Shown here: positions 1 through 6,218 of the stretch, one piece after another | Position numbering within the stretch: the stretch's first letter is position 1 | Layout of the letters: the number at the start of each line of letters is the position of its first letter | From: Planctomycetota bacterium | GTDB taxonomy: Bacteria; Planctomycetota; Phycisphaerae; WQYP01 | NCBI GenBank assembly: GCA_023489375.1 | Contig: JAMDCX010000081.1 | Location: 1-8,774 of the forward strand | Length of the DNA: 8,774 bases | Direction: 5' to 3' | Notes under the pieces: model-generated | The model's input: the letters and a program-made list of their open reading frames with translations, nothing else | The model's database searches: none | Told to the model about the DNA's origin: nothing | Position numbers and translations under genes: made by a program

Positions 1-50
1 ATCGCATCCAGACGAACCCGCTCTTTTGCCGACATAAGTAAGTTTTCCAT
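1..50 (-). CDS. Probable IS transposase, N-terminal fragment (runs off the left edge)
   Basis: On the minus strand an open frame starts with ATG at 50-48 (a second in-frame ATG is at 35-33) and reads MENLLMSAKERVRLDA before leaving the window. Openings of the type MSxKERxRLxxL are familiar from transposases of the ISNCY/IS1202-like group, where they precede a helix-turn-helix. Only 16 residues are visible, so the family call rests on a short motif plus position: the start lies just inside two tandem repeats that look like a transposon end. The rest of the element, including any catalytic DDE domain, would lie to the left of the window. The choice between the two ATG codons is not settled; AGGCGG lies directly against the first. 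The family is an inference. Confidence 0.45.
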   Translation of the reverse strand, partial: MENLLMSAKERVRLDA

Positions 51-71
51 TCCGCCTGGTATACACCAGAC

Positions 72-120
72 CTAAGGGTGACACTTCTATTTCGGCTAAG
101 GGGTGACATTTCTACTTCGG
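72..120. repeat. Two tandem 24-25 bp repeats, probable IS terminal repeats
   Basis: Copy A (72-95) and copy B (96-120) are head-to-tail versions of CTAAGGG(G)TGACAyTTCTAyTTCGG. They differ by one extra G and two C/T changes. Multiple short direct repeats at each end, which bind transposase, are known for several IS families, and read outward from the probable transposase start this array is in the right place. If the element follows the common TGT...ACA end rule, its terminus would be at about 124 (TACA at 121-124). No matching second end or target duplication can be seen, because the other end is outside the window. Confidence 0.55.
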
Positions 121-144
121 TACAACACGATATATTCATCTCAC

Positions 145-173
145 TTGCGTTGCCATCACCAACGTGCTATTAT
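145..173 (+). promoter_or_regulatory. Putative sigma70-type promoter for ilvB
   Basis: TTGCGT (145-150) and TATTAT (168-173) are separated by 17 bp and resemble a -35/-10 pair. Transcription would begin near 180, giving an ilvB leader of about 150 nt that contains the two hairpins described below. The promoter sits only about 20 bp inside from the probable IS end. This is consensus matching by eye. Confidence 0.4.
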
Positions 174-186
174 CATCTGATGTAAG

Positions 187-240
187 GACGAGTCTTCGTG
201 ATTTCGTATCGGAGGATTCGTCGTTCCGGTATGCCGGAAC
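187..240 (+). promoter_or_regulatory. Two adjacent hairpins in the ilvB leader
   Basis: GACGAGTC (187-194) can pair with GATTCGTC (215-222): 8 bp, one of them G-U in RNA. Directly adjoining it, GTTCCGG (223-229) pairs with CCGGAAC (234-240) around a TATG loop. Neither is followed by a run of T, so they are not plain intrinsic terminators. They lie about 90 nt before the ilvB start. A role in attenuation or mRNA stability is inference, and no obvious leader peptide rich in Leu/Val/Ile codons is seen. Confidence 0.35.
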
Positions 241-327
241 AGCGGCTTGGTAGGGCGCTGGTGTAATCTGCCGTGCGGCGGACGCCTGTCAACCTTTCCA
301 CAGCAGCTGACAAAATAAGAGGTCTTT

Positions 328-2226
328 ATGTCCAGCACTTTCCTTAGCGGGGAAGCGGCCGTGATGGCGGCTTCCAAAACCACCAATAAGTCAAACCAGC
401 CAGGAAAATTGGCCACCGACGTTGTTGCCGCATCTGCGTCCAACGTGGGAAAAGACGCGGGTAATGAACTTCCGGTTCTGGGCGAACCAACCGGAAAAAC
501 AGATCGATACATTGGAAAAACCGGGGCCCAGATACTGTTGCAAATGCTCCTGGAGCATCACGTTACCGATGTTTTCGGCTATCCCGGCGGGGCGATTTTG
601 CCGACATTTGATCAGCTTTATGACAGCAAGCTCAACTTTATCCTGGTGCGTCATGAGCAGGGAGCCGGACACATGGCCGACGGTTACGCCCGTGCCACAG
701 GCAAGCCGGGCATTGTGATTGTCACCAGCGGCCCGGGTGCCACCAACACCGTCACCGCCCTGGCCACCGCCTATATGGATTCAATTCCGATGATCGTGTT
801 CTCCGGGCAGGTGCGCACTTATTTGATCGGCAATGATGCGTTTCAGGAAGCCGATGTCACCGGTATTACGCGACCTGTGACCAAACGTAATTATCTGGTT
901 AAGAATATCAAGGATTTACCACGGATTATCAACGAGGCGTTTGTCATCGCCACCACCGGCCGGCCCGGTCCCGTGTTGGTGGACTTACCGGTGGATATCA
1001 CCACGATGAAAGTGGATGGCACTGTTGATGATGCGCCGTGGTTACCGGGGTATAAGACTTACCGCCTCGGCCACAGCCGGATGGTCAAGGCCGCCGCGGA
1101 AATGATCAATGCCGCCCAGCGTCCGGTGTTGTATGTCGGTGGTGGAGCAATTATCAGCGGTGCGTGGAAGTTAGTCCGCGAACTGGCGGAAAAAGGAAAT
1201 ATCCCCTGCACTACGACCCTGCTGGGCCTCGGAGCCTTTGACGAAAAAAGTCCGTTGAGTCTGCACATGCTGGGTATGCACGGCGGCGCGTATGCCAATT
1301 ACGCCGTTCAGGATGCGGATTGTCTCATAGCCATCGGCGCGCGGTTTGATGATCGTGTGACCGGTAACCTGAAACTTTTTGCACCCAAGGCCAAAATTGT
1401 GCATGTGGATATTGATCCCACCAGTATCAGCAAAAGTGTTAAAGTGGATGTGCCCGTGGTGGGTGACGCCCGTCTTTGTATCCAGGATATGCTGCAATAT
1501 ATTCAACACCGGCCGCGCCGTGAATGGCTGGCGCAGATTGCGGCATGGAAGGAAAAGTTTCCGTTTGCCTATCGGGATGATTCGCCATTCGCCAAACCAC
1601 AGGCGATTATTGAGGCCCTGAACCGGGCCACCGCCGGCAAGGCCATTTTTACCACCGGCGTGGGCCAGCACCAGATGTGGGCAGCGCAATTTATCCGTTG
1701 GAGTGTTCCGCGCAGCATGATTACCAGCGGTGGACTGGGAACCATGGGGTATGGCCTGCCCGCAGCCATTGGGGCGCAGGTGGCGCAGCCAAAAGAATTG
1801 GTTATTGATATTGACGGCGACGGTTCTTTTCTCATGACCGCCATGGAATTAGCCACGATCCATCAATACAACCTGCCGGTAAAAGTGGCCATTTTGAACA
1901 ACCGCTTCCAGGGCATGGTGCGGCAATGGCAGAAGATGTTTTACGGCAGCCGATTCAGCCAGACCGAAATGGTGAATCCGGATTTTGCGGCCCTGGCGGA
2001 AAGTTTCGGTATCCGCGGCATCCGCTGTGAAAAGAAAGAGGAAGTGCGGAAAGTTGTCGATGAAATGATCCGTCATCCCGGACCTTGCGTGGTGGATTTC
2101 CTTTGTGAAACCGATGAGAATGTGTATCCTATGGTGCCCAGCGGCAAAGGCATTCATGAAATGGACCTTGGTGTTGTCGGTTCAGCGCCGCCCAACATGA
2201 CACGCGAGATCGGTACGCTGGCGTAA
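328..2226 (+). CDS. ilvB: Acetolactate synthase (acetohydroxyacid synthase), large catalytic subunit
   Basis: Catalyses the ThDP-dependent condensation of two pyruvates to acetolactate, or of pyruvate plus 2-ketobutyrate to acetohydroxybutyrate: the first common step of valine, leucine and isoleucine synthesis, in the cytoplasm. The 632-residue product has the three expected domains. The N-terminal ThDP domain carries GYPGGAILP (84-92) and the catalytic glutamate E110 in HEQGAGHMADGYAR. The central FAD-binding domain includes RFDDRVTGN (339-347). The C-terminal ThDP domain has the Mg-ThDP motif GDGS...NN (497 to 525), then GMVRQWQ. Bacterial large subunits are usually 550-600 residues; the excess is a low-complexity Ala/Lys/Ser-rich leader of about 60 residues before the first conserved block at YIGKTGAQIL. 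The start is supported by AAGAGGT at 317-323. Another ATG at 364 would shorten the leader without touching conserved sequence. ilvN follows after 149 bp. Confidence 0.96.
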   Translation: MSSTFLSGEAAVMAASKTTNKSNQPGKLATDVVAASASNVGKDAGNELPVLGEPTGKTDRYIGKTGAQILLQMLLEHHVTDVFGYPGGAILPTFDQLYDSKLNFILVRHEQGAGHMADGYARATGKPGIVIVTSGPGATNTVTALATAYMDSIPMIVFSGQVRTYLIGNDAFQEADVTGITRPVTKRNYLVKNIKDLPRIINEAFVIATTGRPGPVLVDLPVDITTMKVDGTVDDAPWLPGYKTYRLGHSRMVKAAAEMINAAQRPVLYVGGGAIISGAWKLVRELAEKGNIPCTTTLLGLGAFDEKSPLSLHMLGMHGGAYANYAVQDADCLIAIGARFDDRVTGNLKLFAPKAKIVHVDIDPTSISKSVKVDVPVVGDARLCIQDMLQYIQHRPRREWLAQIAAWKEKFPFAYRDDSPFAKPQAIIEALNRATAGKAIFTTGVGQHQMWAAQFIRWSVPRSMITSGGLGTMGYGLPAAIGAQVAQPKELVIDIDGDGSFLMTAMELATIHQYNLPVKVAILNNRFQGMVRQWQKMFYGSRFSQTEMVNPDFAALAESFGIRGIRCEKKEEVRKVVDEMIRHPGPCVVDFLCETDENVYPMVPSGKGIHEMDLGVVGSAPPNMTREIGTLA

Positions 2227-2239
2227 AGAGAATCATGGT

Positions 2240-2340
2240 ATCGGCATTCTGCCGTTAGACCGTCGTGTGTGCCGATCCTGCCCCTTAGGGGGAAAATTAA
2301 ATATCCGCAGTGACCGCTAAACCGTTCTCGTGCCGGATAT
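2240..2340 (+). promoter_or_regulatory. Foldable ilvB-ilvN intergenic region with competing hairpins
   Basis: The gap between ilvB and ilvN holds several complementary segments. ATCGGCA (2240-2246) can pair with TGCCGAT (2270-2276). Alternatively CGGCA (2242-2246) can pair with the nearer TGCCG (2250-2254), and the two options exclude each other. Further on, ATATCCG (2301-2307) pairs with CGGATAT (2334-2340), ending about 24 nt before the ilvN ribosome binding site. A CCCC/GGGG mini-stem at 2281-2291 is followed by AAAA rather than T. The region could set the ratio of the two subunits or protect a processed ilvN message; this is inference. Confidence 0.3.
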
Positions 2341-2375
2341 GAGGGATTGTCAACGTTAGCCTTGGAGTATTATTT

Positions 2376-2969
2376 ATGCGTCATATTCTTACCGCCCTGG
2401 TGATGAATGAACCCGGCGTGTTGGCGCACGTGGCCAACATGTTTTCCGCCCGGGGCTTTAATATCGATTCTCTGGTGGTGGGACGAACGGAAGACCCGAA
2501 TCTTTCGCGCATGACCATTGTGGTCATCGCCGACGAGCGAACTTTGGAACAGGTGCGCAAGCAGCTGGCCAAGATTGTTACCGTGGTCAAGGTCCGCGAT
2601 TATAAGGATTCGCCTTTTGTTTCCCGTGACCTGATGCTCGTGAAACTGAGCGTTACACCCCGCACGCGCAGCGAAATTATCGAATTGGCGGATCTTTTCC
2701 GGGGCCGCGTGGTGGATGTGGGACATCAGGCGATCATGGTCGAACTCTCCGGCGAGGAGGAAAAACTTGATGCGTTCGTGGAACTGGTGCGGCCCTATGG
2801 CATTCGTGAACTCGCCCGCACCGGGGTCATCGCCATGGCTCGCGGCGCGGCGGGCGGCGGGGAAGATATTCCGATGGAAACAGCGCCGATCTCCACACCT
2901 TTGCGCAAGTCCGGCCCCGGCAAGCGGCAGCCCACACAGGAGGAACTCGAAGCCACACCGCCGGGATGA
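2376..2969 (+). CDS. ilvN: Acetolactate synthase, small regulatory subunit
   Basis: Regulatory partner of IlvB. In this family it activates the catalytic subunit and confers feedback inhibition by valine or other branched-chain amino acids. The 197-residue product begins with an ACT domain (about 1-75: MRHILTALVMNEPGVLAHVA, then RGFNIDSLVVG and LSRMTIVV), followed by the conserved C-terminal domain of small subunits (about 80-155, with RDLMLVKL and the FRGRVVDVG segment). Typical IlvH/IlvN proteins are about 160-170 residues. Here a proline- and glycine-rich tail of about 40 residues (from MARGAAGGG) is added and looks disordered. The start is well supported by GGAG at 2364-2367 with 8 nt spacing. 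It lies 149 bp after ilvB on the same strand, so co-transcription is likely. The symbol ilvH would be equally valid. Confidence 0.95.
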   Translation: MRHILTALVMNEPGVLAHVANMFSARGFNIDSLVVGRTEDPNLSRMTIVVIADERTLEQVRKQLAKIVTVVKVRDYKDSPFVSRDLMLVKLSVTPRTRSEIIELADLFRGRVVDVGHQAIMVELSGEEEKLDAFVELVRPYGIRELARTGVIAMARGAAGGGEDIPMETAPISTPLRKSGPGKRQPTQEELEATPPG

Positions 2970-3044
2970 TGTTATGGCTGCTGAACACCATCGGCGCCGG
3001 CAAGAACTGTAACCATTCTACAGATGGAACGGCCTTTAAGATGT

Positions 3045-3098
3045 GGTATGGTTTTTTCACCCGCGTTTATTACCACGGTAAACGCGATAATCCATACC
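3045..3098. promoter_or_regulatory. Nested inverted repeat upstream of the ferric reductase gene
   Basis: An inner perfect 8-bp stem, CGCGTTTA (3062-3069) with TAAACGCG (3079-3086), sits inside an outer 7-bp stem, GGTATGG (3045-3051) with CCATACC (3092-3098). A TTTTTT run (3052-3057) follows the left outer arm rather than the hairpin, so this is not a standard terminator for ilvN read rightward. It lies 59 bp before the next start codon. It may be a termination/processing structure after ilvN or an operator for the reductase gene; the sequence does not decide. Confidence 0.4.
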
Positions 3099-3156
3099 CC
3101 AAAGTGTACCTCGGTATAAAGTCCGCACGTGAACCATAACATAATGGAAGGGCCAG

Positions 3157-4752
3157 ATGACAGTATCGCAAGAAGCAACTATAACCCAGACTGAAAATGA
3201 ACCTCCAGCATCCACTGCATTCAGCGCAACCCGGACACGGGCGATTCTGCTGGTAATGCTTTATTGGGCCGTTTTGGTGGTGCCCCTGGCGTTGGCGTCT
3301 CTGGGAGGACGCGTACCGGCGGGGCAATTTATTAAACAGATCGCGCTGGGTTTCGGCCTCCTCGGGCTGATGATCATAGCTACAAGTTTCATTCTTGCCG
3401 CCCGTTACCAATGGATTGCGAAACCTTTCGGTCTGGATGCCGTCATGCTTTTTCACCGTCGGATGGCAATGGTCGGATTCGGTGCGTTGATTTTGCATGT
3501 TATTCTCATGGCCTCCCTGAATATCCGCCTGGTAACACGACTGTGGGTGCCCTGGCGTTTCCAGCTTGGGCGAATTGCAATCCTGTTGCTGGCAACTCAG
3601 ATCGGGGTAAGCATTTACCGTTCGCGGCTTCGTGTGGAATTTGAAAAGTGGCGGTTTTCACACCGGCTCCTGGGTCTGGCGGTTTTGGTTTTTGCGTTCA
3701 CCCATGGCCTGCTTGCCAGTGACGCCTTCCCCCCGTGGCCGTTGCGTATGTTCGTCATGGCGGTAATGGCGGCAGCGCTGGTGTCGATCATGTGGACACG
3801 GACGGTTCGCCCCCCACGTCTGCGACAATATCGCTATGCGGTACATGACGTACGACAGATCAATCGGGCGGTGTGGCAAGTGCAATTAAAGCCTCTCCCC
3901 GGCGGACAAGCACTGCAATATAATCCGGGACAATTCGCCTTCTTCCATTTTCATCGCTCGCCTCCATCTGCGTCCGGCGAAGAGCATGTGTGGACCATTG
4001 CCTCCAGCCCCAGTGAAACTGATGGCCTTATGCTGGCCATCAAAGAACTTGGCGATTTCACCCGCACCATCGGCAGCACCGTCAAACCGGGAGATGCGGT
4101 AACTGTACATGGCCCTTTCGGGCGCTTCTCACACCGGTTTCATGCGGACACCGGAGAACTGGTTTTCATTGCCGCCGGTATTGGTATAACGCCGTTTCGC
4201 AGTATGATCCGCTGGATCACAGATTGCGCGGAAGACCGCCGTGTGCTATTGCTGTATGCCAACCGCTGTGCCGACGAGATTCCCTTTCTTGAGGAACTTA
4301 CACAATGCCAAAATCGCAGCGGCGGTAAAGTACGGATCGTCCATGTCTTAAGCCGACCTGATAAAAACTGGAAGGGGGAGAAGGGCCATATTGATGTAGC
4401 GCTGATCCAAAAATACTGCGCCGGCAATTTATCTGGAAAGACATTCTGGATTTGTGGTCCGGGAGCATTCGCCACTACACTTATTGAATCATTACGCGCT
4501 GCGGGTGTGGCAGCGAATAACATTCACAACGAAGCCTTTTGCCTGGTTCATGCTCCAGTGCAATCCGACGGTCGCGGTCGAAAACTCAAGGCCTTATGCA
4601 ATGTAATAGGAATCACCGGACTGCTGATGGTGCTGTTATTCGCCGTAGTCCGCACAGATTTTCTTTCCGCACATGGAAATAATAAGCGGCATGCTGCACA
4701 CACGGCTGTTAACCACGCACACAGCCACCCCTGGCCTGGCCGCCCGGATTGA
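3157..4752 (+). CDS. Ferric reductase/NADPH-oxidase-like membrane flavoprotein with two-heme histidine pattern
   Basis: Predicted membrane oxidoreductase of 531 residues that would pass electrons from NAD(P)H through FAD and two b hemes across the membrane; the acceptor (ferric iron, oxygen or another) is unknown. Hydrophobic segments lie near 28-48, 62-82, 103-121, 138-153, 170-186 and 197-213. The histidine spacing H100-x13-H114 and H169-x13-H183 matches the two-heme ligand pattern of the ferric reductase/NOX core. A ferredoxin-reductase-type module follows: an FAD segment around PGQFAFFHF (257-265) and HVWTIASSP (277-285), the NAD(P) motifs AAGIGITPF (339-347) and CGPGAF (433-438), and the C-terminal NEAF (458-461). 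After this core comes an extra hydrophobic segment (about 482-498) and a tail with six histidines in 19 residues (506-524), which is unusual. GGAAGGG (3146-3152) supports the start. The following gene lies about 320 bp away. Confidence 0.85.
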   Translation: MTVSQEATITQTENEPPASTAFSATRTRAILLVMLYWAVLVVPLALASLGGRVPAGQFIKQIALGFGLLGLMIIATSFILAARYQWIAKPFGLDAVMLFHRRMAMVGFGALILHVILMASLNIRLVTRLWVPWRFQLGRIAILLLATQIGVSIYRSRLRVEFEKWRFSHRLLGLAVLVFAFTHGLLASDAFPPWPLRMFVMAVMAAALVSIMWTRTVRPPRLRQYRYAVHDVRQINRAVWQVQLKPLPGGQALQYNPGQFAFFHFHRSPPSASGEEHVWTIASSPSETDGLMLAIKELGDFTRTIGSTVKPGDAVTVHGPFGRFSHRFHADTGELVFIAAGIGITPFRSMIRWITDCAEDRRVLLLYANRCADEIPFLEELTQCQNRSGGKVRIVHVLSRPDKNWKGEKGHIDVALIQKYCAGNLSGKTFWICGPGAFATTLIESLRAAGVAANNIHNEAFCLVHAPVQSDGRGRKLKALCNVIGITGLLMVLLFAVVRTDFLSAHGNNKRHAAHTAVNHAHSHPWPGRPD

Positions 4753-4881
4753 CCAGAATAAACACGGCGGCACTGGCCGGCTTGCTGACAGCGAACATCT
4801 TGCCTCTGCCCCTGATATAACCACACGTTTTGAAGAACATGGTGCAGAATGATTTTGGACTAATGTCCCATCATCGCTTAT

Positions 4882-4931
4882 TATAATAATGTCAATTTAA
4901 TATCATCGTGCAGGGTATACGCGATGATATT
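4882..4931 (+). promoter_or_regulatory. AT-rich spacer with TATAAT box and 10-bp inverted repeat
   Basis: The 4753-5072 spacer between two plus-strand genes has no convincing gene. It contains a perfect TATAAT (4882-4887); the nearest -35-like hexamer, TTGGAC (4855-4860), is 21 bp away, longer than ideal. Just downstream is an exact 10-bp inverted repeat, AATATCATCG (4899-4908) and CGATGATATT (4922-4931), with a 13-nt loop. Placed right after a -10 box it could be an operator or a leader hairpin for the gene that starts at 5073. No regulator family is assigned. Confidence 0.4.
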
Positions 4932-5072
4932 GACCGGTACCGCAAAAAAGAACTTCATGGCCGGTTCTCTGGGCGGTGCGGTATGGAATCATGGCTCTCC
5001 AGTGCGGGAGCAGAATTCTATTTCGGATTGGCGATTCGTAACCAAGGTACGTATTTTCCGGAGTTGTTTTCA

Positions 5073-5735
5073 ATGCAGATAATCTCTCAACCCGCGGCGT
5101 GGGAACGGCGCCGGCCTTTGGTGCTGGCGTTCTTATGTTTCGTCTTTGCGGCCTGGTTTGCATGGGATGGCTGGTACGGTTGGCCGGATCATGATGATAC
5201 CGTAGTCCAGCAAATGCTGTTATCACATCGTGTGACCGGGAAGGATAAATTGATTGCTCGCGCCTGGCCCGGTTGGCGGCACGCCACCAATGCCCAGCGG
5301 CTGAAATTTGATCATCTGGTCCACATCAACAATATTCCAGGGTGGCATACGGTAACAGATATTCATAATCAACGCTGGATTGTGCTGGGACTGGGGCTGG
5401 TGGCGGTGGCGGGACTGGTATGGTTTCTGTGGGTCCGATTCAAACGGATCATGGCTGATGATCAGGGTTTGTGGCTGTCCAATGGACGAATGGTGCCATA
5501 TAACGCGATCAAAATGATTGACAATCGGCGCTGGCCCAAGGCCGGGCTGGTTATTTTGGAATATGTCAATGCCGCGGGGCGGGTACAACACGCAGTTCTG
5601 GATGCTGTCATTTATGAAAATCTTCCGCCGCTACTCAATGAAGTAATCGCGCGGGCGACTGCGGCAGAAGTGATCAATCCGCCGGCGGCGGCAACAGCTA
5701 CAGAGAATAATAGTGCGGGGAGCGGCCGAAGTTAG
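5073..5735 (+). CDS. Two-span membrane protein of unknown function with compact C-terminal domain
   Basis: No named family is assigned. The 220-residue product has a short N-terminus, a hydrophobic span at about 15-31, and a Trp-rich loop (WDGWYGWPD at 31-39). A polar stretch of about 65 residues follows, then a second span at about 102-121 ending in basic residues (RFKR). The C-terminal domain (about 127-195) alternates short hydrophobic strands with turns (GLWLSNGRMVPYNAI, GLVILEYVNAAGRVQHAVLD), which suggests a small beta-rich, PH-like fold on the cytoplasmic side. The Ala/Ser/Asn-rich end looks disordered. I recall similar small membrane proteins from planctomycetes, but cannot test this. 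The ATG at 5073 is chosen because GGAG (5060-5063) precedes it by 9 nt and the hydrophobic span then lies close to the N-terminus. The frame is open back to a GTG at 4908, but that part lies in the inverted repeat and is not protein-like. Confidence 0.7.
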   Translation: MQIISQPAAWERRRPLVLAFLCFVFAAWFAWDGWYGWPDHDDTVVQQMLLSHRVTGKDKLIARAWPGWRHATNAQRLKFDHLVHINNIPGWHTVTDIHNQRWIVLGLGLVAVAGLVWFLWVRFKRIMADDQGLWLSNGRMVPYNAIKMIDNRRWPKAGLVILEYVNAAGRVQHAVLDAVIYENLPPLLNEVIARATAAEVINPPAAATATENNSAGSGRS

Positions 5736-5998
5736 TTATGAAGAAGACTTTTGCAAACGGGCGAATAACACAACTGCTTTAAGTTTATTACCATCTCCCA
5801 CATGGCCTGGAAATCGGCCGCTATCGTGCCAACTTGGTGTCTGAATAAGCTGATAGTTTGTCGTCATCCACGCTTGTGGGCATTTTAATTCTCTGCGCTC
5901 GTGAGCCAATGAGGTTCGCCGTTTTCCATGCCAATATTTCCGCGCAAAGACCACCATAGCTCCATCTGGCTGACGGAGGTGGCCGTGAACGGTTGCTA
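5736..5998. other. Gene-poor segment between the membrane protein gene and the orphan acnA piece
   Basis: No convincing gene is present on either strand. On the minus strand several short open stretches are interrupted by stops, for example one ending MENGEPHWLTSAEN and another reading RQTISLFRHQVGTIAADFQ; they may be remnants, but I recognise no family. No terminator with a T-run is evident after the gene that ends at 5735. If the island reading is right, this was originally the sequence downstream of acnA. Confidence 0.4.
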
Positions 5999-6046
5999 TT
6001 ACTTCGCCATTCTGCGCAGCACGGTATGCAAGATGCCACCGTTGCG
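5999..6046 (-). repeat. Orphan copy of the acnA 3' end (left copy of 48-bp direct repeat)
   Basis: Read on the minus strand, these 48 bases encode RNGGILHTVLRRMAK plus the TAA stop, exactly the last 15 codons of the acnA gene at the right of the window. It matches 8165-8212 in the same orientation at 47 of 48 positions; the one difference (6038 against 8204) is silent, a third-position change in a Gly codon. Nothing upstream of it on the minus strand continues the aconitase reading. It is therefore either a duplicated att-like site at the end of an integrated element or a leftover of acnA displaced by insertion or recombination. Confidence 0.85.
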
Positions 6047-6084
6047 AGCCGCACCAGGCCATGGTTATGCAGGCTCCAGCTCGG

Positions 6085-6129
6085 CAGGCCAATCCAGCTG
6101 AGTTCGAGTTTGGGCTTACCATTAGCCAT
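6085..6129 (-). pseudogene. N-terminal stub resembling a site-specific adenine DNA methyltransferase
   Basis: An ATG at 6129-6127 opens a frame reading MANGKPKLELSWIG. From memory, site-specific adenine DNA methyltransferases of the type III Mod-like group often begin with (M)xNGKPKLELxWIGK and then continue into a conserved RPxLEPRILLED segment. Here that continuation is absent: after IG the reading turns to unrelated sequence and runs into the orphan acnA piece at 6046 in another frame, closing only at 5821 (102 codons). None of the methyltransferase catalytic motifs (DPPY, FxGxG) is present. It lies 89 bp after the end of the DUF4411 gene on the same strand, where a further operon gene would be expected. 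The match covers only about 14 residues, so the identity is tentative, but the position makes it plausible. Confidence 0.4.
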
Positions 6130-6218
6130 AAGGGAATTGTACGTCAACATTACCGTTTTCTGTCATGAGCATCTCACGGTATGTTACATGTATATTGGAT
6201 TTAGGCGCGATGCTGTCA

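Noticed and set aside
231..266. An 11-codon frame (MPEQRLGRALV) in the ilvB leader as an attenuation peptide
   Set aside because: Its nearest ribosome binding site (GGAGG, 211-215) is 15 nt away, it overlaps a hairpin, and it has no run of Leu, Val or Ile codons.
1171..1689. A 172-codon minus-strand frame inside ilvB
   Set aside because: It is antisense to well-conserved acetolactate synthase sequence and shows no domain of its own; it is a shadow of the real reading frame.
2280..2299. GCCCCTTAGGGGG as an intrinsic terminator after ilvB
   Set aside because: The stem is only 4 bp and is followed by AAAA on the plus strand instead of T.
4673..4852. A 59-codon plus-strand frame overlapping the end of the reductase gene
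   Set aside because: It has no ribosome binding site, overlaps the reductase in another frame, and its sequence is not like any family I know. A frameshift extending the reductase is possible but unsupported.
4908..5072. Longer version of the membrane protein starting with GTG at 4908 or ATG at 4983
   Set aside because: The extra residues are not protein-like, the GTG lies in the inverted repeat, and the ATG at 5073 has a better ribosome binding site and places the hydrophobic span near the N-terminus.
5736..6122. A 128-codon minus-strand frame crossing the orphan acnA piece
   Set aside because: It reads the 48-bp repeat in a different frame from acnA and spans the junction between unrelated pieces, so it is most likely a chance open frame.
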